64,000 nt of DNA from Hyphomicrobium sp. ghe19 (GTDB taxonomy: Bacteria > Pseudomonadota > Alphaproteobacteria > Rhizobiales > Hyphomicrobiaceae): assembly GCF_902712875.1 (NCBI RefSeq), contig NZ_LR743509.1, positions 1-64,000 of the forward strand. The letters run 5' to 3'. Every line of letters begins with the position of its first letter. The first letter of the stretch is position 1. The notes under the pieces were generated by a model. The model was not told the origin of the DNA. It saw only the letters and a list, made by a program, of their open reading frames with translations, and made no database searches. A program made the position numbers and the translations under genes. This document shows positions 29,108 to 36,293 of this stretch, piece after piece.

Positions 29108-29163
29108 GGCCTCTTTAGCGACTTGTTTAACGTGGCTGCAAGCCGGCCGGCCAAAGGACCACG
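29108..29163 (-). ncRNA. SAM-II riboswitch (SAM-alpha)
   Basis: On the minus strand the sequence matches the SAM-II pattern: 5' CGTGG, a pyrimidine-rich loop, CCGGCTTGCAGCCACG closing stem P1, then TTAAACAAGTCGCTAAAGAGG, the conserved A-rich pseudoknot strand. SAM-II aptamers bind S-adenosylmethionine and repress methionine genes in alphaproteobacteria, often metA, metX or metZ. It lies 87 nt upstream of the metZ ATG. Recognised from motif memory, not from a covariance search. Confidence 0.85.
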
Positions 29164-29175
29164 AAGTGTGGTGCG

Positions 29176-29204
29176 GGATTACCCCCCGTACTCCGCGGCG
29201 TCAA
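29176..29204 (-). promoter_or_regulatory. Possible metZ promoter
   Basis: TTGACG (29199-29204, minus strand), a 17-nt spacer and a weak -10 TAATCC (29176-29181) would start RNA near 29170, just 5' of the riboswitch. The position is right; the -10 is poor. Confidence 0.35.
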
Positions 29205-29308
29205 GAGGCGGCGTCGATGGGGCTGGAATAACGGTTATTGCAGACATTGTCGCGCTTGGCGAAGCGTTTGGTGTACTTTAGACGATGCCGAAGGGGTAGA
29301 CCGGCGCC

Positions 29309-30448
29309 ATGACAAAATCCGAAAAAGCGTTAGCAGAGAAAGCTCATCCGGCGTCGAAGCGGCGGGAGCGAGGTGTCGGCATTCTACCGGCGCAAGCGAT
29401 TTCCCGGATGATTGCCGATGGCGAGATCGCGATCGCGGAGCCGGTCGCCGAGGGACAAGTGCAGCCCGCAAGCCTCGACCTCCGGCTCGGCGCCGTCGCA
29501 TACCGGGTGCGTGCGAGTTTTCTTCCAAGGCCCGGCGGCCGGGTCCAGACCAATCTCGACGATCTGGCGTTGCACACGATCAGCTTGAGCCAAGGCGCGG
29601 TTCTCGAAACGGGCTGCGTCTATATCGTGCCGCTGCTCGAGTCGCTCGCGTTGCCAGCCGACGTCGAAGCGTCGGCGAACCCGAAAAGCTCGACGGGCCG
29701 GCTCGACGTTTTCACGCGCGTCATCGCCGACGGCGTCGGAGCATTCGATCAAATTCCCCGCGCCTATAACGGACCGCTCTACGCGGAGATATGTCCTCAG
29801 ACGTTTCCGATCGTCGTTCGCAAAGGATCGCGGCTGTCGCAGATCCGCTTTCGCAACGGGCCTGCCGCCGACAGCGATACGGCGCTGCGCGAATTGCAGC
29901 TCCGCGAGCGTCTCGTCTCGGCGGAGCACGCGGACATTTCCGGCGGCATTGCGCTCACCGTCGATCTTGCGGGTGACGCAACGGGCCTGGTCGGATTTCG
30001 CGCGCGGCGGCATACCGGCGTCGTCGACGTCGACAAGGTCGGCACGTATCCGGTCGGAGATTACTGGGACCCGATCTACGTCAAGGACAAGCAGCGGCTC
30101 ATTCTCGATCCCGATCAGTTCTACATTCTGGCTTCGAAGGAAGCCGTGCATGTGCCGCCGACGCACGCGGCCGAGATGGTGCCGTTCAATCCGCTCGTCG
30201 GCGAATTTCGCGTGCATTATGCGGGCTTCATGGATCCTGGCTTCGGACACGCGGCGGCAGGCGGCAACGGCTCGCGTGTTGTCCTCGAAGTGCGTTCGCA
30301 CAAGGTGCCGTTCATTCTCGAAGACGGGCAAATCATCGGGCGGCTTATCTACGAACGGATGACCGAAACGCCCGAAACGCTTTACGGCCAGGGCCTGAAA
30401 TCGAACTACCAGGGCCAGGGTCTGAAACTCTCAAAGCATTTCAAATAA
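29309..30448 (+). CDS. dcd: 2'-deoxycytidine 5'-triphosphate deaminase, long form
   Basis: Converts dCTP to dUTP for thymidylate synthesis. The 379-residue product is about twice the enterobacterial Dcd and matches the alphaproteobacterial long form, which reads as two dUTPase/Dcd-like halves: first half with VQPASLDLRLGAVAYRV and ANPKSSTGRLDVFTR, second with VGDYWDPIYV and AGFMDPGFGH. Divergent from metZ. The start lacks a strong ribosome site, but upstream sequence gives no better frame. Confidence 0.88.
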   Translation: MTKSEKALAEKAHPASKRRERGVGILPAQAISRMIADGEIAIAEPVAEGQVQPASLDLRLGAVAYRVRASFLPRPGGRVQTNLDDLALHTISLSQGAVLETGCVYIVPLLESLALPADVEASANPKSSTGRLDVFTRVIADGVGAFDQIPRAYNGPLYAEICPQTFPIVVRKGSRLSQIRFRNGPAADSDTALRELQLRERLVSAEHADISGGIALTVDLAGDATGLVGFRARRHTGVVDVDKVGTYPVGDYWDPIYVKDKQRLILDPDQFYILASKEAVHVPPTHAAEMVPFNPLVGEFRVHYAGFMDPGFGHAAAGGNGSRVVLEVRSHKVPFILEDGQIIGRLIYERMTETPETLYGQGLKSNYQGQGLKLSKHFK

Positions 30449-30705
30449 TATCTTTGGGCGGCGGATGCCGCGGCGAAGTTTCGATTTTTTATCCCTCGTT
30501 CAGCGCGCTCATTCCATAAAACTGCACGGAAAACTGCGGTTTCGGCGCCTTTTTTGCGTGTAACCCCCATGATGGCGCTTGCTTTCGGGCCACAAATACT
30601 GCTTTTTTCGCGCGCTTCATTCGAAAAAGGCCCGGAAATCGCGTGTTTTTGGGTTTCAACGATGTAGTGTTTGATTGCAAACCGATTCGCATAAGAGGGA
30701 CGACA
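30449..30705. other. dcd-HU intergenic region
   Basis: 257 nt with T-rich runs (TTTTTT at about 30550, 30603 and 30643) and no supported gene. It presumably holds the promoter of the HU-like gene; no clear -35/-10 pair was found. Confidence 0.35.
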
Positions 30706-31047
30706 ATGGCAAAGGCAGCTGCGCCAGCAAAGACTTCAGCCAAGGCTCCGGCCAAAGCTGCAGCGAAAATTGAAACCGTTACTTTGAAGCATATTGCCGC
30801 GACGCTCGCGGAGGCTCACGAGATTCCCAAGAAGCAGTCGGTCGCGCTGCTCGAAGATCTCGTCGCTCAGATTTCAAAGCATCTCAAGAAGGGCGCCCGC
30901 ATCCGCATCGGCGGTCTCGGCGTTCTGCAGGTTCGCAAGCGTCCGGCGCGTATGGGCCGCAACCCGGCAACGGGCGAAGCCATCAAGATCAAGGCTTCGA
31001 AGAAGATCGCCTTCCGCGCCGCGAAAGAGCTGAAAGAGTCGGTCTAA
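30706..31047 (+). CDS. HU-family DNA-binding protein with Lys/Ala tail
   Basis: A 113-residue nucleoid protein. The first roughly 25 residues are an Ala/Lys-rich tail (AKAAAPAKTSAKAPAKAAAK), followed by an HU/IHF fold with IAATLAEAHEIPKK, LLEDLVAQISKHLKKG and the DNA-binding arm RKRPARMGRNPATGEAI. ATG 30706 follows AGAGGGA; the longer frame from 30643 is unlikely. The tail resembles eukaryotic H1-like extensions seen in some alphaproteobacterial HU variants. Followed by a strong terminator, so monocistronic. Confidence 0.9.
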   Translation: MAKAAAPAKTSAKAPAKAAAKIETVTLKHIAATLAEAHEIPKKQSVALLEDLVAQISKHLKKGARIRIGGLGVLQVRKRPARMGRNPATGEAIKIKASKKIAFRAAKELKESV

Positions 31048-31071
31048 CGATCGCTCCAGCGGGGTAATTCG

Positions 31072-31105
31072 AAAAGGCCGCCAGCGATGGCGGCCTTTTT
31101 GTTTT
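31072..31105 (+). terminator. Intrinsic terminator of the HU gene
   Basis: AAAAGGCCGCC (31072-31082), six-base loop, GGCGGCCTTTT (31089-31099) and a run ending TTTTTGTTTT: an 11-bp perfect stem with a U tract 25 nt past the stop codon. Confidence 0.9.
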
Positions 31106-31127
31106 GTTTCGAGCGATTACTTTGTTG

Positions 31128-31214
31128 GCGCTGGCGACTCCGCTTCGCGGAGCCGGCCGCCAGCGCGGGCCTTCGTTTCGGGCGGCCGGCGCGCGGAACG
31201 CGTGTCGCCCGAAA
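31128..31214. repeat. Compound REP-like inverted repeats
   Basis: Two adjacent structures: GCGCTGGCG (31128-31136) with CGCCAGCGC (31158-31166), enclosing a CTCCGC-TTC-GCGGAG hairpin at 31138-31152; then TTTCGGGCG (31176-31184) with CGCCCGAAA (31206-31214). Located between the HU terminator and the end of dapE, typical for REP-like elements. Confidence 0.6.
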
Positions 31215-31225
31215 TCAACAAAGAC

Positions 31226-32398
31226 TCAACCGTTGCGGAAAAAGTCGCTGATGAAGCGGCCGTAGATCTCGGTCAGCGTTTCGAGGTCGGCGACGCTCGT
31301 GCGCTCGTCGACCTGATGGATGGTTTTGTTGACGAGGCCGAATTCGACGACGGGACAGATATCCTTGATGAAGCGCGCATCGGACGTGCCGCCGCCGGTC
31401 GTCAAGGCGGGCGTGCGGCCCGTGACGGATTTGACGGCGTCTTTGAGCGTCGAGACGAGAGGGCCTGGCTTCGTCAGGAAAACGTCGCCTGTTCCGGAGA
31501 ATGCGAGATCGTATTTCGCATCGACTTCGGATGCGGCGCTTGCCGCTGTTTTCCGCACCCACTCTTCGATCGACGGGCGCGTCCAGCCGTCATTATAGCG
31601 GATGTTGAGCTTCGCGATCGCGCGTCCCGGTATGACGTTGGTCGCGGTGTTCGGAACGGAGATCACCGTCACTTGCAGGTTCGAAGGCTGGAAGTTTTCC
31701 GTTCCGTCGTCGAGCTTCGTCGTCGAAAGGCGATCGATGATGCGCGCGAGTTTCGGGACGGGATTGTCGGCGATTTGCGGGTAGGCGGAATGGCCTTGAA
31801 TGCCGTGTACGGTCAGATCGACGTTGAGCGAGCCGCGGCGTCCGATGCGAATTTCATCGCCGAGAGCGTTGGGATTTGAGGGCTCGCCGACGAGGCAAGC
31901 GTCGATAACTTCGTCGCGGGCCTTCAACCAATCGAGGATTTTCATCGTCCCGTTGATCGAGGGGCCTTCCTCGTCGCCCGTGATGATGAACGACAGGGAG
32001 CCGCGCGGCAGGCCGTTATAGTGGTGGATGTATTTCATCGAAGCCGCGACGAAAGCCGCGATGCAGCCCTTCATATCGACAGCGCCGCGGCCGTAGAGAA
32101 TGCCGTCGCGGACTTCGCCAGCGAACGGCGGCACAGTCCAGGCCGCTTCGTTGCCGACAGGCACGACGTCGGTGTGTCCGGCAAAGGAGAGATGCGGCCG
32201 GCCTGTGCCGAGGCGCGCGTACAAGTTATCGACGTCGGGTGTGCCGGGCTCGGAGAAGACGAGGCGGTGACAGGTGAAGCCTGCAGGCTCCAGCACGTTC
32301 TGCAGAAGGGTCAGCGCGCCTGCTTCGTCGGGCGTTACGCTTTCGCAGCGGATGAGCGCCTGCGAGAGGGCAACGGGATCTGTCGGAACTAGTGTCAT
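31226..32398 (-). CDS. dapE: Succinyl-diaminopimelate desuccinylase
   Basis: M20 zinc hydrolase giving LL-diaminopimelate for lysine and peptidoglycan. The 390-residue protein has SFAGHTDVVPVGN (metal His/Asp near 70), GRGAVDMKG, the catalytic ITGDEEGPSING near 137 and the C-terminal TTGGGTSDARFI typical of DapE, which separates it from ArgE. Its ATG overlaps the stop of the preceding membrane-protein gene in a TAATG junction, implying translational coupling in dapD-(membrane gene)-dapE. Confidence 0.95.
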   Translation of the reverse strand: MTLVPTDPVALSQALIRCESVTPDEAGALTLLQNVLEPAGFTCHRLVFSEPGTPDVDNLYARLGTGRPHLSFAGHTDVVPVGNEAAWTVPPFAGEVRDGILYGRGAVDMKGCIAAFVAASMKYIHHYNGLPRGSLSFIITGDEEGPSINGTMKILDWLKARDEVIDACLVGEPSNPNALGDEIRIGRRGSLNVDLTVHGIQGHSAYPQIADNPVPKLARIIDRLSTTKLDDGTENFQPSNLQVTVISVPNTATNVIPGRAIAKLNIRYNDGWTRPSIEEWVRKTAASAASEVDAKYDLAFSGTGDVFLTKPGPLVSTLKDAVKSVTGRTPALTTGGGTSDARFIKDICPVVEFGLVNKTIHQVDERTSVADLETLTEIYGRFISDFFRNG

Positions 32399-33156
32399 TA
32401 TACAGTTTGACTTCCAATTAGCTGACCTGCGGAAGGCAGCGGAATGTCGCGGCCTTCGAGGCTCTGCACGATCGTGATCTTCTGCCAGATCTTACCTGAA
32501 AGATCCGAGGTCAGCCGTTCGAGGTCGCCGACCGTGTCGACCACAACCGGATCGCTGAGCTTCTCGGCGTAGAGCGCCGCAAGCTTGGCCGTGAGCGACA
32601 ACATTTCGGAGCAGTAGTCGAGATAACGCACCAGTTCGAACGGAGACAGGCTGCGTTCCGGCGAGCTCGATGTGTGCACGGCCGCCAACATGCTCGGGTC
32701 TTTCGTCAGCTGGTGCATATCGATGACATGAATGATGGAGCGGAACTCGTGAAGCGCGAACAGCGCCTTCCGCTGTTTCCAGCGCGCTTCGAGCGATGAG
32801 ACGAAGAACAGCGTCGCGCCCATCAGCACGACGATGTTAAAGCCGGAATCGATGCCCTGCAGCGTGCCGAAGAGATCGTCGTTAGCCTTTGTACCGCCTA
32901 AGATGAGCTGCGCGACCACGATCAGGAGGGCAACGCCTGCCGTGATCGCGAGCCAGATGATGAAGCGCAGGAAGAAGTGCGGCCGATTGATCTCCTGCGC
33001 CGCTATTGCCGTCTCCTTGGCGAGTGCGAGCAGGTCGCGACAGACGTTCGCGAGGCCTGCGCCCGGAAAACGCTCATCGATACGCCGAGCAAGTTGATCG
33101 AGGCTCGCCCTGATGAGCGCCGGATCAAGCGTTCGGAATTTCGACGCCTTTTTCAC
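32398..33156 (-). CDS. Unknown inner-membrane protein between dapD and dapE
   Basis: A 252-residue protein I cannot assign to a named family. Two hydrophobic segments (FFLRFIIWLAITAGVALLIV near 62-85; FNIVVLMGATLFFVSSL near 107-124) lie between a soluble N-terminal part and a helical C-terminal half (about 130-252), suggesting a two-span protein with a large cytosolic domain. It is one base from dapE (TAATG) and 29 nt from dapD, so it is likely co-expressed with diaminopimelate synthesis. The context does not by itself give a function. Confidence 0.75.
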   Translation of the reverse strand: MKKASKFRTLDPALIRASLDQLARRIDERFPGAGLANVCRDLLALAKETAIAAQEINRPHFFLRFIIWLAITAGVALLIVVAQLILGGTKANDDLFGTLQGIDSGFNIVVLMGATLFFVSSLEARWKQRKALFALHEFRSIIHVIDMHQLTKDPSMLAAVHTSSSPERSLSPFELVRYLDYCSEMLSLTAKLAALYAEKLSDPVVVDTVGDLERLTSDLSGKIWQKITIVQSLEGRDIPLPSAGQLIGSQTV

Positions 33157-33185
33157 CTGCTTCCACTCTATCCCTGAGCTTCCAC

Positions 33186-34028
33186 TTAGTCCCTGAGAAG
33201 CTCGTTGATGCTTGTCTTGCTCCGCGTCTTCTCATCGACGCGCTTGACGATCACGGCGCAGTAGAGGTTTGGACCCGGTTCCCCGTTCGGGAGAGGCTTG
33301 CCCGGCATCGTACCCGATACGATGACGGAATAGGGAGGCACCTTGCCGAACATTTTTTCGCCCGTGGCGCGATCGATGATCGTCGTCGAAGCGCCAATGT
33401 AGACGCCCATCGAGAGGACAGAGCCTTCGCCGACCTGGACGCCTTCGGCAACCTCGGCGCGGGCGCCGATGAAGCAGTTATCCTCGATGACGACCGGTCC
33501 GGCCTGGAGGGGTTCGAGCACGCCGCCGATGCCGGCGCCGCCGGAAATGTGGCAGTTTTTCCCGATCTGAGCGCAGCTTCCGACCGTCGCCCAGGTATCG
33601 ACCATCGTGCCGCTGCCGACATAGGCACCGAGGTTGACGAACGAGGGGAGCAAAACGGCGCCCGGTGCGATGTAAGCGGAACGGCGCACGATGGCGCCGG
33701 GCAGCACGCGGAAGCCGCCCTTGCGGAAGTCTGCTTCGGTCCAGCCGGCGAATTTCGGGGGCACCTTATCCCAGTAGAAGCTGCCTGCCGGGCCGCCGGG
33801 GATCATTTCCATGTCATTGAGACGGAACGACAAAAGGACCGCCTTTTTCAGCCACTGATTGACGACCCAGGTGCCATCCGTCTTCTCGGCGACGCGTGCC
33901 TCGCCTTTGTCGAGAAGATCGAGCGCGGTTTCGACGGCGTCGCGGACGGCGCCTTTCGTGTCGAACGAAATGCCGTCGCGAGCTTCCCACGCCGTTTCGA
34001 TTGTTTTCTTGAGGTCGTCGTGGGCCAT
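33186..34028 (-). CDS. dapD: Tetrahydrodipicolinate N-succinyltransferase
   Basis: Transfers succinyl from succinyl-CoA to tetrahydrodipicolinate in lysine/diaminopimelate synthesis. The 280 residues hold a left-handed beta-helix of hexapeptide repeats (about 105-230: [37 protein letters not shown]) and end in the family tail with [16 protein letters not shown]. First gene of the dap cluster; promoter expected in 34029-34268. Confidence 0.96.
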   Translation of the reverse strand: MAHDDLKKTIETAWEARDGISFDTKGAVRDAVETALDLLDKGEARVAEKTDGTWVVNQWLKKAVLLSFRLNDMEMIPGGPAGSFYWDKVPPKFAGWTEADFRKGGFRVLPGAIVRRSAYIAPGAVLLPSFVNLGAYVGSGTMVDTWATVGSCAQIGKNCHISGGAGIGGVLEPLQAGPVVIEDNCFIGARAEVAEGVQVGEGSVLSMGVYIGASTTIIDRATGEKMFGKVPPYSVIVSGTMPGKPLPNGEPGPNLYCAVIVKRVDEKTRSKTSINELLRD

Positions 34029-34268
34029 GGGAAAGCGTCTCCGATGCTGTGCGGCTTGGTGTTTGAGAGGCGCTTGTCGCCTCTCGGGCGCGGGGTGTCA
34101 ATTCGGAGCACTGGGCCGATTGGTGTGTCTCGGCATCCTCCGTCAGGTTAAGCGTATAATCGGGATGAAAACAGGTGCCAGTCGTCATTACACGGTGAAT
34201 TCGAATCGGGCATGGTGCATGCTCTCCCGACCGCACTTCCGCGGCCCCGGAACAAGGAAGCGACGTCC

Positions 34269-34517
34269 ATGGCGAAATCGGAAGTCACCAGCAAGAAGGT
34301 TTCCTCGGCAGCCTCGATGGTGCTGAGGAGCAAAACGGCGACCAAGGCTGAGAAGTCGGTCGCGGCTTCGGCACTTACGCAGACCGGCAGCCCAAAGGAA
34401 ACGACGAGCAAGAAGGTCGCGTCGGCCGCGTCGAAAATCCTGCATGATCCGAAGGCCAGCAAGGCTGCCAAGTCAGTTGCGGCTTCGGCGCTGACACAGA
34501 AGACGAAGAAGAAATAA
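34269..34517 (+). CDS. Small Lys/Ala/Ser repeat protein, copy 1
   Basis: An 82-residue basic protein made of two about 32-residue repeats, each starting TSKKV-S/A-SAAS and ending KSVAASALTQ, with a TKKK tail. AAGGAAG precedes the ATG at 34269; the longer frame from 34212 adds an unlikely leader. I do not recognise a characterised family. The same coding sequence recurs almost unchanged as the C-terminal part of the HicB-like gene at 35.3 kb, 1017 nt downstream. Composition suggests a helical nucleic-acid- or protein-binding peptide; that is inference. Confidence 0.6.
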   Translation: MAKSEVTSKKVSSAASMVLRSKTATKAEKSVAASALTQTGSPKETTSKKVASAASKILHDPKASKAAKSVAASALTQKTKKK

Positions 34518-34581
34518 TTCGCAGTCCGTTCGTTCGGGGCGTCTCAGCTGCTCGAGGTGGTCAGTTCGTCGCCGCCTCGAT
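34275..34581 (+). repeat. Direct repeat flanking hicAB, left copy
   Basis: Bases 34275-34536 match 35292-35553 at a constant 1017-nt offset with only a few substitutions, covering the whole small repeat gene and 19 nt beyond its stop. After a small indel region, 34546-34581 is identical to 35591-35626, a 36-nt stretch whose right copy is the 3' end of tlpA. This left copy is therefore a truncated duplicate carrying the last tlpA codons. Confidence 0.85.
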
Positions 34582-34607
34582 TGGCTTTTGGATGCTCGGC
34601 TCTTCAC

Positions 34608-34641
34608 TTGACAACGTCTGAGTGTGTATATATATACACAC
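34608..34641 (+). promoter_or_regulatory. hicA promoter with palindromic operator
   Basis: TTGACA (34608-34613), a 17-nt spacer and TATATA (34631-34636) form a good sigma70-type promoter. A perfect 20-nt palindrome, GTGTGTATAT followed by its complement (34622-34641), covers the -10. This is the expected arrangement for autorepression by the HicB ribbon-helix-helix domain. The predicted RNA start (about 34643) is only a few bases before the hicA ATG. Confidence 0.65.
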
Positions 34642-34646
34642 GAATT

Positions 34647-34850
34647 ATGAGCGGCATGCATATTGAGCGAAACAGCCGAAAGATATTGGCGCGGCTCAAG
34701 CAGGACGGCTGGCTCTTGGTCAGCATCGAAGGCTCACATCATAAGCTTCGACATGCCGACACCGGCAAGACAGTTATAGTGCCGCATCCAAGGCGGGATT
34801 TGCCAACCGGAACGGCCCGGGCAATCGCGAAGCATGTCGGGTGGTTGTAG
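34647..34850 (+). CDS. hicA: HicA-family mRNA interferase toxin
   Basis: A 67-residue toxin with the double-stranded-RNA-binding-like HicA fold. Motifs: LKQDGWLLVSIEGSHHKLRH with the catalytic His in GSHH, then TVIVPHPRRDLPTGTARAIAKHVG, the family's core. HicA toxins cleave mRNA and tmRNA and are neutralised by HicB. Starts at ATG 34647 or 34656 are possible; 34647 would leave almost no leader. Its stop is 9 nt before the HicB ATG. It lies on an apparent insertion between two copies of a local duplication. Confidence 0.85.
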   Translation: MSGMHIERNSRKILARLKQDGWLLVSIEGSHHKLRHADTGKTVIVPHPRRDLPTGTARAIAKHVGWL

Positions 34851-34859
34851 GAGTTGGGT

Positions 34860-35534
34860 ATGAACACATATTTCGCAATTGTACATAAGGACCCCGATAG
34901 TTCGTTCGGTATTAGCTTTCCGGATCTTCCAGGATGCTTTTCCGCGGCAGACTCGGAAGATGACCTGCTCGTGCAGGCCCAGCTTGCATTGACTCTTTTT
35001 GCCAGTGACCAGGATGAGCTTCCCAAGTCACGGTCGGTATCGGATCTTCTTGAGGATCCCTCGATCAAGACTGATGTCGCTAACGGTGCATTTTTCATTG
35101 CTATTCCATTGATCAATGCGAGTCGGAAGGCTCGGTATAACCTTATGCTAGATACAGATTTGGTCGCAGGGATCGACAGGACCGCTCGAGCCGTAGGCAT
35201 GAATCGCTCAGAGTTTGTTTCCGAGGCGATTGCCGTTCGTCTTGGTGAGCAGGTAGGTGCGGTCGTCAGCCGGAAGGTCGGCATGCAGACAAAATCGGAA
35301 GTCACCAGCAAGAAGGTTTCCTCGGCAGCCTCGATGGTGCTGAGGAGCAAAACTGCGACCAAGGCTGAGAAGTCGGTCGCGGCTTCGGCACTCACGCAGA
35401 CCGGCAGCCCAAAGGAAACGACGAGCAAGAAGGTCGCGTCGGCCGCGTCGAAAATCCTGCATGATCCGAAGGCCAGCAAGGCTGCCAAGTCGGTTGCGGC
35501 TTCGGCGCTGACACAGAAGACGAAGAAGAAATAA
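34860..35534 (+). CDS. hicB: HicB-family antitoxin fused to the Lys/Ala repeat protein
   Basis: Antitoxin to the preceding HicA. Residues about 1-85 form the HicB domain (YFAIVHKDPDSSFGISFPDL...PGCF, EDDLLVQAQLAL), and about 98-137 a ribbon-helix-helix operator-binding domain (RYNLMLDTDLVAGIDRTARA, NRSEFVSEAIAVRL). From about residue 142 the protein continues in frame into a near copy of the 82-residue repeat protein at 34.3 kb, which normal HicB lacks. ATG 34860 follows GGAG; a TTG at 34854 is less likely. An internal ATG at 35283 with GGAAGG upstream could also yield the tail separately. Confidence 0.85.
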   Translation: MNTYFAIVHKDPDSSFGISFPDLPGCFSAADSEDDLLVQAQLALTLFASDQDELPKSRSVSDLLEDPSIKTDVANGAFFIAIPLINASRKARYNLMLDTDLVAGIDRTARAVGMNRSEFVSEAIAVRLGEQVGAVVSRKVGMQTKSEVTSKKVSSAASMVLRSKTATKAEKSVAASALTQTGSPKETTSKKVASAASKILHDPKASKAAKSVAASALTQKTKKK

Positions 35535-35626
35535 TTCGCCGTCCGTTCGTTCGTCCTTTCAGGGCGCCGAACGTCTATTCATTTTTGATTAGCTGCTCGA
35601 GGTGGTCAGTTCGTCGCCGCCTCGAT
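35292..35626 (+). repeat. Direct repeat flanking hicAB, right copy
   Basis: Right-hand partner of the repeat at 34275-34581. It comprises the tail of hicB, 19 nt past its stop, about 37 nt absent or altered in the left copy, and the 36-nt block 35591-35626, which here is the intact 3' end of tlpA. Confidence 0.85.
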
Positions 35627-36253
35627 AAGCTTTTTGGCGTCGTCGGAATCCCATTTTGCGGGGCCTGCCAGCCGTCCGACTTCCAATCCATCCTTGTTGA
35701 TGAGGATCGTGGTCGGCATTCCCAGAAGCTTCAGCGCCATGCCCTGCTTGGCGCTCGGATCGACATAGAGCGTGAGATTATCGACCTTCATGTCGGTAAG
35801 GAACTTGCGCGAGGCGTCATAGCCCTTGCGGTCGAGGCTCAGCGCCACGACTTCGAACTTGTCGCCGCCGAGTTCTTTCTGCAGACGGTCGAGCGCGGGC
35901 ATCTCTTCGCGGCAGGGCTCGCACCACGTTGCCCAGAGATTGAGAAGGATGGTCTTGCCCTTCAGGCTCGACAGCTTGACGTCCTTGCCGTCGGCATCCT
36001 GAAAGGTGATGTCTGGGAGGGGCTCGGGCGTCTTCTTCGTGACGAATGCCGCCATTTCTCCGAGCTTGGAGGACGATCCGGCCGACGGTTCGGCCTTGGG
36101 CGGCGATAAATCCTGGGCGGCGGTGACGGATTTTTCAGGTCCGGCGTTGCCCAACCCGCCTCCGATAACGTATACGGCGCCGAACCCGACCAACGCCGAC
36201 AGCGCCACAGTCCAAAGGGCTTTCTGCGGGCCTCCCGCGCCGTTCGCTGTCAT
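35606..36253 (-). CDS. tlpA: TlpA-family thiol:disulfide oxidoreductase
   Basis: Membrane-anchored periplasmic thioredoxin; TlpA reduces SCO/CuA sites in cytochrome oxidase assembly in rhizobia. The 215-residue protein has one N-terminal span ([20 protein letters not shown]), a flexible Ser/Pro linker and a thioredoxin domain with [15 protein letters not shown] (Cys near 106 and 109) and the cis-Pro of [11 protein letters not shown] 36253 is used; the longer frame to 36565 is antisense to argH. Divergent from argH with only about 40 nt between starts. Functionally it pairs with the SCO gene at 13.6 kb. Confidence 0.92.
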   Translation of the reverse strand: MTANGAGGPQKALWTVALSALVGFGAVYVIGGGLGNAGPEKSVTAAQDLSPPKAEPSAGSSSKLGEMAAFVTKKTPEPLPDITFQDADGKDVKLSSLKGKTILLNLWATWCEPCREEMPALDRLQKELGGDKFEVVALSLDRKGYDASRKFLTDMKVDNLTLYVDPSAKQGMALKLLGMPTTILINKDGLEVGRLAGPAKWDSDDAKKLIEAATN

Positions 36254-36293
36254 GTTTGGTAACCTTGTTCTCTTCTCTGATACGGAGCCGCTC

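Noticed and set aside
36006..36293. N-terminal extension of argH to 36006
   Set aside because: This part is antisense to tlpA; GGAG plus GTG at 36294 gives the normal argininosuccinate lyase length.
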